From positions 1-13,257 of the forward strand of contig JAOZOL010000046.1 in the NCBI GenBank assembly GCA_029933295.1: a stretch of 13,257 nucleotides of DNA, read 5' to 3'. The first letter of the stretch is position 1; the number at the start of each line of letters is the position of its first letter. A program made the translations under genes and the position numbers. The notes beneath the pieces are model-generated. The model was not told where the DNA came from. It ran no database searches and saw only the letters and a list, made by a program, of their open reading frames with translations. This document shows positions 6,597-13,257 of this stretch, piece by piece. The DNA is from Desulfobacterales bacterium (GTDB lineage Bacteria > Desulfobacterota > Desulfobacteria > Desulfobacterales > Desulfosalsimonadaceae).

Positions 6597-8006
6597 TTAA
6601 AAGCCAAAAATAACTTCAATAAACACCTGGTCATTTTTACCAAACTGGCCAAAGATGTTTTGTTCATCCCCGCCGAAGATATGCGCCCCGATGTTTACAT
6701 CCCAGTTGTCGGTGGCGTCAAAACCGATTTTGGGGCTGATCCGCCAGCCGCCGATATGCTTTGTGTTAAACCCATAAAGTGCCAGCACTTCGGGTTTTAC
6801 CCGCTCATAGAAAAAATCCGTGGCAATTTTTAAGCTCAGAATGGTTTCAACCTGGTCCGCAGGCCCAAGGGTGGGGCTGGAAAGCATGGTGCAGCCCTTG
6901 TACCTGGATTTGGATGAAATCATCTGGATGAACTGAAAGGATGCCAGCCAGTTGCTTGCCACATACTTGTCAAACCCGAGCACGTAGTTGTAGTTGTCGA
7001 CTTTTACCACTCCCTTGGGGTGCCCGTCGGTCCCGTAATATGCCGGTACATCATGGATATAGGCGAACTCGCCCCTTATGGTCAGCCCGGCAAGAAATCC
7101 TCCGGTGATGGTTTTTGAAAATGATCCGCCGTAGATGTGGATCCGTTCGTATTTTGTTTTAAGGTGAAGGGTATTTACCCCTGGAATCGGCCCGGGCGGG
7201 CCGGCGGGTGCGGGATCAAACCATGAATAATGCGCGCCTGAATAATAAAATCCGTATAAATAGTTCAGGGAATATTCAAATCCTTTATAAACATGAAGCC
7301 ACCTGAACCCCATTGACCAGTTTTCCCAGTCCTCCGGATCAGAGGTTTTTTCCCTTACAATCTGCCCGCCCGCCTGTGACCATGCCCCGGTGTTTTCCAT
7401 CCCTTTTTCAGCGGACCGAAAGGTGAAGGGGCTTCCTGCCGGTCCGATATAGTTAGGTTCGAAATCCGGTATAAAAAGAAACTGGGCCGTTGAATCCGTA
7501 ACCGGTGAATACTCAAATTTTGCCATCCACAACGGAATCCGAGAGTCCGCAAAGTTGTCTAATGTAAATTCCCTCATGTCTGTGGGGCAAACCGCATCCA
7601 GAATCTTTACTCCGTCTGCGGTTCCCCATACAACCTGTTGCTTTCCGAGCCTCACGTCCAGCCTGTCTGAAAGATAATCCACATAGGCTTCCCTCAGCCA
7701 GACATCGGAATCCTGGGGCCAGGCCAGGTTGTCATAGTGCTTTAAAGGCTCATATTTGCTTTGGGCATCATAGACCGCATCATAAAAGTACCGTCCAAGC
7801 AGAAAAAAATGGAGGTTGTCCTGCATACGGTATTCAGCCCCCAGCTCGACGGTGTTTTCGATTTTCTGGAAATCGTCCATGTCATCGGTAAGGGTTGCGG
7901 TTTCGTTTTTAATCTTGCCCGATATGGTCAGGTCATCGTTGATATCAACAGCCCCTGCATTTGACGCTAAAAACACAAAAATAAGAATCAGGATTAATTT
8001 TTTCAT
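6597..8006 (-). CDS. DUF1302-type outer-membrane beta-barrel protein
   Basis: The 469-residue protein has a clear signal peptide (two lysines, a hydrophobic core, cleavage expected after AGA at residue 19). The mature part is rich in alternating aromatic/polar strands, as in porin-like barrels, and ends in Phe (EVIFGF), the usual beta-barrel assembly signal. The segment WLREAYVDYLSDRLDVRLGKQ followed by VVWGTADGVKILDAVCPTD is typical of DUF1302. Members often sit beside RND/MMPL pumps and LolA-like proteins, as here. A role as the outer-membrane end of a lipid or hydrophobic-compound route is inferred; no substrate has been shown by sequence. It starts 10 bp after the stop of the LolA-like gene, with AAGGG upstream of the ATG. 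Confidence 0.9.
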   Translation of the reverse strand: MKKLILILIFVFLASNAGAVDINDDLTISGKIKNETATLTDDMDDFQKIENTVELGAEYRMQDNLHFFLLGRYFYDAVYDAQSKYEPLKHYDNLAWPQDSDVWLREAYVDYLSDRLDVRLGKQQVVWGTADGVKILDAVCPTDMREFTLDNFADSRIPLWMAKFEYSPVTDSTAQFLFIPDFEPNYIGPAGSPFTFRSAEKGMENTGAWSQAGGQIVREKTSDPEDWENWSMGFRWLHVYKGFEYSLNYLYGFYYSGAHYSWFDPAPAGPPGPIPGVNTLHLKTKYERIHIYGGSFSKTITGGFLAGLTIRGEFAYIHDVPAYYGTDGHPKGVVKVDNYNYVLGFDKYVASNWLASFQFIQMISSKSRYKGCTMLSSPTLGPADQVETILSLKIATDFFYERVKPEVLALYGFNTKHIGGWRISPKIGFDATDNWDVNIGAHIFGGDEQNIFGQFGKNDQVFIEVIFGF

Positions 8007-8016
8007 GTTTTCCCTT

Positions 8017-8880
8017 CTACCATCTGCTTCTCATTAGGAATTTTTCCGTAAATTTGTCTTCGGTCAGGCCCTGATCTATTTTTATGTCATCGAAGGTTAC
8101 AACCGTTTTGTGCCCGTTTCTTAAATTTTTGCACTCAAGAAGTGTCTGTATTAAATATCCTTTCGGGTAATTCTCATATTTTTTAAATATTGTCCGGGCC
8201 TTTCGTCCCTCAGAATCGTAGATCTCCTGGTAAATCTCCTCGCCCGTATCCTTGACAAGCCAGCTTATCCTTTCTGAATAGTACCATTTTTTTCTTTTTG
8301 ATTTTGACACCATCTTAAAGCAGTCAACACCTTTGTAATAGGTTTTGCCGTTATACGCGCAGGAGTAGCCCGTAAATTTTTCTTTTCCCAACATTTGATA
8401 GGTTTCATCCTCCCACCGCCTGGTCGTGATCTCTTCGGTGGTAAAATCGGAACCAAAAAAAGCGTCGTCCCCGGCAGACTGGGAAACTTTTCTTACTTTT
8501 TTTAAAGAAGGCAGCCACAGCCACTGGTCCTGTTCCCTTTTGGGATCCATGTGCGTCCAGGATAAAACAGCCAGTCCCTTGACGCTCCTTGGCTCGGTAA
8601 TGATGACCATGTCCTTGTATTTCAGATCGTCATTCGGCCGCTCTATGATAATCCTTGAACGGATGAACCTTTTGTGCCTTTTAAATCCGCCTTCTGAAAT
8701 ATACCAGATGTCCCCGTTTAACTGGATGTCGTGCAAAAAAGTGGTGTATTGAATCACATAGGCGATTTTCATCAGATCGTTTGCAGAAATGCCATTATAC
8801 GGTTTTTTCAATTCCGACGCGGACGAAAATGATACGGTCAGCATTGTCAGCGCAAAACACAGCAATAAAAACTTTTTCAT
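8017..8880 (-). CDS. LolA-like periplasmic carrier ('outer membrane lipoprotein-sorting protein')
   Basis: The 287-residue protein has an N-terminal signal peptide (hydrophobic residues 4-18, cleavage near SSA-SE at about 21) and no lipobox Cys at the cleavage site, so it is expected to be soluble in the periplasm. The middle matches the LolA-like family (PF17131 type): WTHMDPKREQDQWLWLPSLK, then KKVRKVSQSAGDDAFFGSDF, then a YYSERISWLVKDTGEEIYQE strand region. These proteins share the open half-barrel fold of LolA/LolB that shields an acyl chain. It is not LolA itself: it is longer and encoded with an RND pump. The start is fixed by AAGGAGG, 5-6 nt before the ATG. It probably receives a lipid substrate from the RND protein encoded 16 bp upstream. 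Confidence 0.88.
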   Translation of the reverse strand: MKKFLLLCFALTMLTVSFSSASELKKPYNGISANDLMKIAYVIQYTTFLHDIQLNGDIWYISEGGFKRHKRFIRSRIIIERPNDDLKYKDMVIITEPRSVKGLAVLSWTHMDPKREQDQWLWLPSLKKVRKVSQSAGDDAFFGSDFTTEEITTRRWEDETYQMLGKEKFTGYSCAYNGKTYYKGVDCFKMVSKSKRKKWYYSERISWLVKDTGEEIYQEIYDSEGRKARTIFKKYENYPKGYLIQTLLECKNLRNGHKTVVTFDDIKIDQGLTEDKFTEKFLMRSRW

Positions 8881-8896
8881 GATTTCCTCCTTGCGT

Positions 8897-11224
8897 TCAG
8901 CTTTGTTTTGTCCGTAAAAATTTCGGATTAATCATCCTTACCAGACATGGAAGCAGAATCAGGGCGCCCAGCATATTTAAAACAAGCAGGGCACCCAGAA
9001 TACCACCCAGCCTGGCCTGAAAACGGATTGGTGAAAGTCCCCAGGAAAAGACCCCCAGTGCAACGGTCGCGCCGGTAAAAAAAATGGCTTTTCCGCTGGT
9101 CTCAAGGGCTTTTTTAATTCCGGCTTCAAGAGTTCCGCCGTTTTTCATCTCCCGCCGAATCCGGCTTGACACATAAATACAATAATCAATGCCGAGTCCG
9201 ATGCCCAGAGCAGCTAAAGGAAGAGTATCTACCGTAAGGGATGTTCCGGAAAATCCCATGAGACCAAAAATCAGGAGCACGGCAAAAAGAATAGGAAGCA
9301 AAAGAAGAACCCCGGCAGCCAGTGATGCGTATGCCATAGAGACGCACAGGAAAACAAAAACAGAAACCTGGATAATATTTTGCGGCAGCAGCCTTGCGAT
9401 AATCTCATTTACTGCCGCAAAAATTCCGATCTCCCCCCCGGCATAGGCAAAATCAACATCATGGTTTTTATGTTTTTCACGGAGCCATTGCCTGATTGTG
9501 TGAATCACCTTTTTTATGGTTGAGGCCCGGTGATCCTTTAATACAGCCCTGATGTTGGCAACCCGGTAGTCGGGACTTACAACCGGATCAAAATCCCCGG
9601 GAAAACCGCCTGACGCATATAGAAACAGGTATTCAGCCACTGTGCCGCTTTTTTCGGGTATTGCAAGGTGTCTGGGATCGCCCGAAAACATCACAAAATT
9701 CATCCCCTTGATATAATCCACCAGAGACAGGGTATTTCCCACCTCCGGGATATGATTGAGCGCCTGCTGGAGAGATTCCATTTCCCTTAACACCCCGGTA
9801 TCAATCATGGCTTCTTCTTTCCGGCCCTCAACAAGAATATAGCAGGTGCTTGAACCGGAAAATGTTTCATCAATCATTTTCTCTGCCATGTTATAGGGAG
9901 AATCCCCGTAAAGATAGCCGGAGCCCGCATCATTGTCGCCAACAACGATTTTTGAGCTGCCGTATGCCCCGATGCCCGCAAACAGGACAAAACCGCAAAG
10001 CACACAAAACCTGAAGCCTCTTTTTGACACCAGATCGGCAAGCCCGGACAAAAACCGGTCAATCACGTTAGGTCGTTCTTCGCGCAGAATTTCATCCTTT
10101 TCAGGAGAAGGCAGAAATGAAAGAATTGCCGGAATGAAAATCAGGGTGGTAAAAAATCCGGAAAGCACTCCTGCCCCGGCGGCAATGGCCATCCCCTGTA
10201 TCATCTGAAGCGGCATCACGAGCAGGGAAATAAAACCAAGACCATCGGTCAAAAGGGAAATACAGGCAGGAAGAAAAAGGGAAGCAATCGTCTCTGCGGC
10301 CGCTTCCTTGGGTAAAAGAGACCTTGCCTCAACCTCGTAATATCTCCGGATAAGCTGCACCGAATGGCTGATGGCAAGGGCGATGATCAAAAAAGGAGCA
10401 AGGATTGTTGTGGTGTTTAACTGATAGCCGAAAAGGGAAAGGATGCCCAGGCCCCATGCCGAAGACATCACGGCCGAGGCCATTGGAAGAACAACCCCCC
10501 GTTTTGACCTGAAGACAAAATATAACACAGCGGTCATCACGCCCAGCATCAAGAGAAATATTTTAAGCATGCCGGGAAGATAAAAATTGAGCCATCCCTC
10601 AAGAACCGGCCTTCCGGCAACATATATCGCGTTGTTCTTATCCTGCTCCCTTGAAACGATCCTCTGGAGCTGGTCAAATATCTGTTTTGAGGGCACATCC
10701 GGTTCAAAATCCGCCTGAATCAAAGTGGCTTTAAAATCCTTTGAAACAATCGGCCCATAGAGCATGGGGTTGTGCTGGATAGCCATTTTAAGGCCTGTCA
10801 TACCCTGCCGGGTCGCCGGAGGTTCCCTGAGCAGCCTGCGAATGGAAAACCCGTCTTCTGAAACCCGGATGCTTTTTGTTTTTCTTGCGGACAGGGAAAA
10901 TATCCGGCCCGCGTTGATACCTTCCGTGAGGTAAAGCTGATCAGTGATCCGGATGACCTTGTTTAAGGTATCCGTGTTGAAGATATCTCCTTTTCTGACC
11001 CGGATGGCGACGGTGACCTGGTTCAACCCCCCGAAGATTTTTGTCAGTCTGTTCTGCATCTTGACATACGGATGCTTTTGTGGGGAAAAATCTGAAAGCG
11101 AGGTCTCAAACGATAAATTTTTTGCTTGATAAATGAAAAAAAAGGTTGTCAGACTGATGACTAAAATTAATACGACCCTGTACCTGATAACAGCTCCGGC
11201 AAATTTAGATGCATTGGTTTTCAT
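8897..11224 (-). CDS. RND/MMPL superfamily transporter (COG1033 type)
   Basis: This 775-residue inner-membrane pump has the duplicated RND layout: a first transmembrane helix (VVLILVISLTTFFFIYQ), a large periplasmic loop of about 180 residues, a block of five helices, then a second repeat with its own loop and helix block. In the second half GLGIDYCIYV holds Asp680, the membrane Asp used for proton coupling in RND proteins. The equivalent site in the first half is ALAISHSVQLIRRY (Ser286-His287), with no Asp; a 'SH-x-VQ' sequence is usual in this subfamily as I recall it. No MFP or TolC partner is encoded nearby, which fits a lipid-handling MMPL/HpnN-like pump rather than a drug pump. The start is uncertain: TTG at 11239 (weak AGG before it) and TTG at 11233 are alternatives to ATG 11224, none with a good ribosome site. 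Confidence 0.92.
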   Translation of the reverse strand: MKTNASKFAGAVIRYRVVLILVISLTTFFFIYQAKNLSFETSLSDFSPQKHPYVKMQNRLTKIFGGLNQVTVAIRVRKGDIFNTDTLNKVIRITDQLYLTEGINAGRIFSLSARKTKSIRVSEDGFSIRRLLREPPATRQGMTGLKMAIQHNPMLYGPIVSKDFKATLIQADFEPDVPSKQIFDQLQRIVSREQDKNNAIYVAGRPVLEGWLNFYLPGMLKIFLLMLGVMTAVLYFVFRSKRGVVLPMASAVMSSAWGLGILSLFGYQLNTTTILAPFLIIALAISHSVQLIRRYYEVEARSLLPKEAAAETIASLFLPACISLLTDGLGFISLLVMPLQMIQGMAIAAGAGVLSGFFTTLIFIPAILSFLPSPEKDEILREERPNVIDRFLSGLADLVSKRGFRFCVLCGFVLFAGIGAYGSSKIVVGDNDAGSGYLYGDSPYNMAEKMIDETFSGSSTCYILVEGRKEEAMIDTGVLREMESLQQALNHIPEVGNTLSLVDYIKGMNFVMFSGDPRHLAIPEKSGTVAEYLFLYASGGFPGDFDPVVSPDYRVANIRAVLKDHRASTIKKVIHTIRQWLREKHKNHDVDFAYAGGEIGIFAAVNEIIARLLPQNIIQVSVFVFLCVSMAYASLAAGVLLLLPILFAVLLIFGLMGFSGTSLTVDTLPLAALGIGLGIDYCIYVSSRIRREMKNGGTLEAGIKKALETSGKAIFFTGATVALGVFSWGLSPIRFQARLGGILGALLVLNMLGALILLPCLVRMINPKFLRTKQS

Positions 11225-11334
11225 TTTAGACAAAGACAAGGGCCTATTTTAAGATGACTCGTTGTCGTCAAAAAATGTTCTTTGATAATATAAATAACGT
11301 GATTTAAGCGACACGGGTACGTTTTTGATCATTT

Positions 11335-11357
11335 CTGAATTTTCATGCAAAATTCAG
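11335..11357. promoter_or_regulatory. Perfect 9-bp inverted repeat, candidate operator of the lipid operon
   Basis: CTGAATTTT (11335-11343) and AAAATTCAG (11349-11357) are exact reverse complements separated by CATGC. On the - strand the repeat begins 2 bp after the -10 candidate, so it covers the expected start site, a standard position for a repressor. No T tract follows on either strand, so it is a poor terminator. No regulator gene is in the window. The symmetry is seen; operator function is inferred. Confidence 0.5.
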
Positions 11358-11359
11358 GT

Positions 11360-11388
11360 TATATATTCTGCGCTCTGCTGATTGACAA
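11360..11388 (-). promoter_or_regulatory. Candidate sigma70 promoter of the RND-LolA-DUF1302-ligase-acyltransferase operon
   Basis: Reading the - strand, TTGTCA (11388-11383, five of six matches to the -35 consensus), a 17-bp spacer and TATATA (11365-11360) form a promoter pointing at the RND gene. An overlapping TATAAC (11363-11358) is a better -10 but gives a 19-bp spacer. Transcription would begin near 11353, leaving a leader of roughly 115-130 nt before the start codon. The -35 is embedded in the palindrome ACAATTGT. Confidence 0.45.
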
Positions 11389-11444
11389 TTGTTGCAAGCT
11401 GCCCATTTCATTTTTTCCTTTTGTTTATGGATGTCCATATCGTT

Positions 11445-12368
11445 TTACATGTTTACCTTTTCCCGGCCTTTTAATTTCAACATTTCCCTGGTTTCATCAG
11501 GGCTTGCGGGTTCAAAGCCGAGCTCTGCGGCAATGCGGACCATTTTTTCAACGAGCTGGGCATTGGAGCTGGCCATCTTACCCGCAGATAGCCACAGATT
11601 ATCTTCAAGTCCTACCCGGGCACCGCCGCCCAGTAAAATGGAAGTTGCGGCCAGGGGGAATTCGTGTTTTCCCGCGCCGATGGTGGAAAACATAAAATTT
11701 TTACCAAACAGCGTTTCTCCGGTCTGCTTCATGTGCACCAGGTGGGGAATGGTGGACGCAATCCCGCCGAGAATGCCGGTGACAAACTGCACATAAAACG
11801 GATTTTCGATCTCTCCTTTATCATAGAAATGATGGGCATTATGTAGATGGCCGATGTCATAGGCCTCAAATTCCGGCTTGGTGCCGGTTTTTTTAAAAAC
11901 CTTCATAATGCGCTCCAGATCGGCAAAGGTGTTTCTAAAGATAAAATCTTTAGACATTTCCAGATACTCAGGTTCCCAGTCGTGCTTCCACTCGGTTATT
12001 TTATCCAGCACCGGAAACAGGGCGAAATTCATGGAACCCAGGTTGCACGATGCAAGCTCCGGTTCAAACAAGGGGACGGCGGCAATACGTTCGTCCACCG
12101 TCATGTTAATGCCGCCGCCGGTGGTGATGCAGATCACCACATCACATTTGGCATGGATGGCGGAAACGATATCTCCCATGATATCGGTATTACCGGTGGG
12201 CATTCCGTTCTCAGGGTCTCTGGCGTGCACATGGACGGTGGACGCTCCGGCCTGAGCCGCCTCAATGGCCTGGGCGGCAATGTCTGCAGGCTTTATCGGT
12301 AAATAGGGCGCCATGGTGGGCGTATGAATGGCCCCGGTGACCGCACAGTTTAAAATGAATTTGGGCAT
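11445..12368 (-). CDS. Beta-keto acid cleavage enzyme (BKACE, DUF849)
   Basis: This 307-residue TIM-barrel enzyme belongs to the family typified by Kce of lysine fermentation. That enzyme condenses a beta-keto acid with acetyl-CoA and splits it into acetoacetate and a new CoA ester. The metal-binding HVHARD places His46 and His48 exactly where the Zn ligands of Kce are described. Glu255 in VGLEDNLWL is the likely third ligand. The N-terminus LNCAVTGAIHTPTMAPYLP and the ITTGGG segment are also typical. The particular keto acid cannot be read from sequence, so no kce symbol is given. The preceding cyclase stop codon TAA (12378-12380) overlaps the ribosome site TAAGGAG, so the two genes are probably translationally coupled. 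Confidence 0.93.
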   Translation of the reverse strand: MPKFILNCAVTGAIHTPTMAPYLPIKPADIAAQAIEAAQAGASTVHVHARDPENGMPTGNTDIMGDIVSAIHAKCDVVICITTGGGINMTVDERIAAVPLFEPELASCNLGSMNFALFPVLDKITEWKHDWEPEYLEMSKDFIFRNTFADLERIMKVFKKTGTKPEFEAYDIGHLHNAHHFYDKGEIENPFYVQFVTGILGGIASTIPHLVHMKQTGETLFGKNFMFSTIGAGKHEFPLAATSILLGGGARVGLEDNLWLSAGKMASSNAQLVEKMVRIAAELGFEPASPDETREMLKLKGREKVNM

Positions 12369-12377
12369 TTGGGCTCC

Positions 12378-13157
12378 TTAATCTTCCACAATCGCCACCG
12401 GCCGTGTCCACCCGGCGGATGCGGATTTGATGTTAACCGGAAAACAGGCCACTTTAAACCCGTGAGGTTTTGGGATTTTGTTTAAGTTTGCCATTTTTTC
12501 CATGTGGCAATAACCTGTTTCAATACCCGCGAAGTGGGCCTCCCAAATGACCGACGGGTCGCCGGTTTTTTGAAATTCATCCGCAAGAAATAGTAGCGGG
12601 CGGTCCCAGGACCAGGCGTCAATGCCCACGACTTTTACGCCTTTTGATGTTAGATACAGGGTGGATTCTTTTGTCATGCCCGCGCCTTTGACCAGATAGT
12701 CCGGTTTCCCCCAGAATTTGTCGGCCCCCGTTCGGATCAGCACAATATCCAAGGGTTTTAACCGGTATTTTATTTCTGATAATTTGTTTTTCACGTCTTT
12801 TGCAGTGATACGCTCCCCGTCTTTTTTATGGCTGAAGTCCAGCACAACACCGTCGGCAAAGCACCATTCCAGAGGTACCTGGTCGATGGTCATGGCCGGT
12901 TTACCTCCATCCATAGTGGGGTGATAGTGAAACGGAGCATCCAGATGGGTGCCGGAATGGGTGGTTAAATGCATAAACTCCACCGCCCAGCCAAGACCTT
13001 TGGGCAGCTGCTCTTTTTTGAGTCCCGGAAAGAATAGTTCCATCTGATCCGCACCCTGCTCGTGGGTCAGATAATCGATTTGGGGGATCATCATTTCCGG
13101 GTCGCTGGGCAGGCCGTGTTCAATGGCGATGGACAGATCGATAATGTGTTGTCCCAT
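12378..13157 (-). CDS. Cyclase family hydrolase (kynurenine formamidase/isatin hydrolase-like)
   Basis: The 259-residue metal-dependent hydrolase carries the family signature H-x-G-T-H-x-D-x-P-x-H: HSGTHLDAPFH with His67, His71, Asp73 and His77, the expected divalent-metal ligands. The later VVGIDAWSWDRP and WEAHFAG segments provide the second half of the active site (a conserved His/Glu pair). Members open amide or lactam/lactone bonds in small molecules. Its partner 9 bp downstream is a BKACE, so a role in converting a cyclic or amide precursor into a chain acid for later cleavage is possible, but this is inference. GGAGAG precedes the ATG. An apparent upstream gene ends 9 bp before it. Confidence 0.9.
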   Translation of the reverse strand: MGQHIIDLSIAIEHGLPSDPEMMIPQIDYLTHEQGADQMELFFPGLKKEQLPKGLGWAVEFMHLTTHSGTHLDAPFHYHPTMDGGKPAMTIDQVPLEWCFADGVVLDFSHKKDGERITAKDVKNKLSEIKYRLKPLDIVLIRTGADKFWGKPDYLVKGAGMTKESTLYLTSKGVKVVGIDAWSWDRPLLFLADEFQKTGDPSVIWEAHFAGIETGYCHMEKMANLNKIPKPHGFKVACFPVNIKSASAGWTRPVAIVED

Positions 13158-13166
13158 TACTCTCCT

Positions 13167-13256
13167 TTAAATAACGATGTCATTTAATACACTCGGTAAG
13201 TTATACTTTAAAACCGCACGCTGCCAGCGATCCATATATTTTTTGCGCAACCGGAG
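13167..13256 (-). CDS. 3' end of an unidentified upstream gene (partial)
   Basis: One frame is open from the right edge for 29 codons to a TAA at 13169-13167. It ends in the protein-like tail YMDRWQRAVLKYNLPSVLND, then IVI. The stop lies 9 bp before the cyclase ATG, the same spacing as between cyclase and BKACE, which supports a coding operon continuing to the right. The other two - strand frames close after 15 and 18 codons. The fragment is too short to assign a family. Confidence 0.45.
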   Translation of the reverse strand, partial: LRLRKKYMDRWQRAVLKYNLPSVLNDIVI

Positions 13257-13257
13257 A

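Noticed and set aside
11225..11239. TTG start at 11239 for the RND gene
   Set aside because: It is kept only as an alternative. Its AGG is just 3 nt away and the five extra residues are not informative; ATG 11224 was preferred, although it also lacks a good ribosome site.
11426..11439. 14-bp palindrome TATGGA-TG-TCCATA just after the BKACE stop
   Set aside because: There is no T tract on the - strand, so it is not supported as a terminator. It is too short to call an operator without other copies.
11847..12302. 151-codon + strand frame opposite the BKACE gene
   Set aside because: It is antisense to a gene with clear metal-binding motifs, and its His/Gly-rich translation is a mirror of BKACE codons.
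1..13257. CRISPR array, tRNA, rRNA, insertion sequence or phage attachment site
   Set aside because: No regularly spaced repeats, cloverleaf, transposase or long terminal inverted repeats were seen; the only repeat pair is the 83-bp tandem.

Overview
The window reads as accessory or metabolic DNA of a Gram-negative bacterium. Evidence for an outer membrane is a beta-barrel protein with a signal peptide and C-terminal Phe, a LolA-like periplasmic carrier, and an LpxL/HtrB-type acyltransferase. The mix of gene families (DUF1302 barrel next to an RND/MMPL pump, BKACE/DUF849, COG4087 HAD protein, DUF1232-J fusion) together with moderate GC and AT-rich spacers suggests an anaerobic Desulfobacterota (Desulfobacteraceae-like) genome. 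That placement is inference from gene content; there is no rRNA or marker gene.

Layout. Left part, + strand: a small membrane or exported protein (159-458); a 410-bp non-coding stretch (459-868) with two tandem 83-bp repeats and several hairpins; then a probable operon of a small HAD phosphatase (869-1336), a membrane DUF1232-J-domain fusion (1393-1875) and a penicillin-acylase-family Ntn hydrolase with no signal peptide (1889-4048). A hairpin with T-rich flanks on both sides (about 4100-4151) probably ends transcription from both directions.

Centre, - strand, transcribed right to left: a tight five-gene operon with spacers of only 10-20 bp. It encodes an RND/MMPL-type exporter (11224-8897), a LolA-like periplasmic carrier (8880-8017), a DUF1302 outer-membrane barrel (8006-6597), an acyl-adenylating ligase (6576-5071) and an LpxL-like acyltransferase (5057-4161). 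Read together, this is a candidate envelope-lipid pathway: activate an acyl chain, transfer it to an acceptor at the inner membrane, extract it with the RND pump, carry it through the periplasm and insert it in the outer membrane. A plausible sigma70 promoter with a perfect 9-bp inverted repeat over the expected start site sits upstream of the RND gene.

Right part, - strand: a cyclase/kynurenine-formamidase-like hydrolase (13157-12378) followed after 9 bp by a beta-keto acid cleavage enzyme (12368-11445). The 3' end of an upstream gene probably runs in from the right edge (13256-13167). This looks like part of a catabolic operon for an unknown acyl or amino compound.
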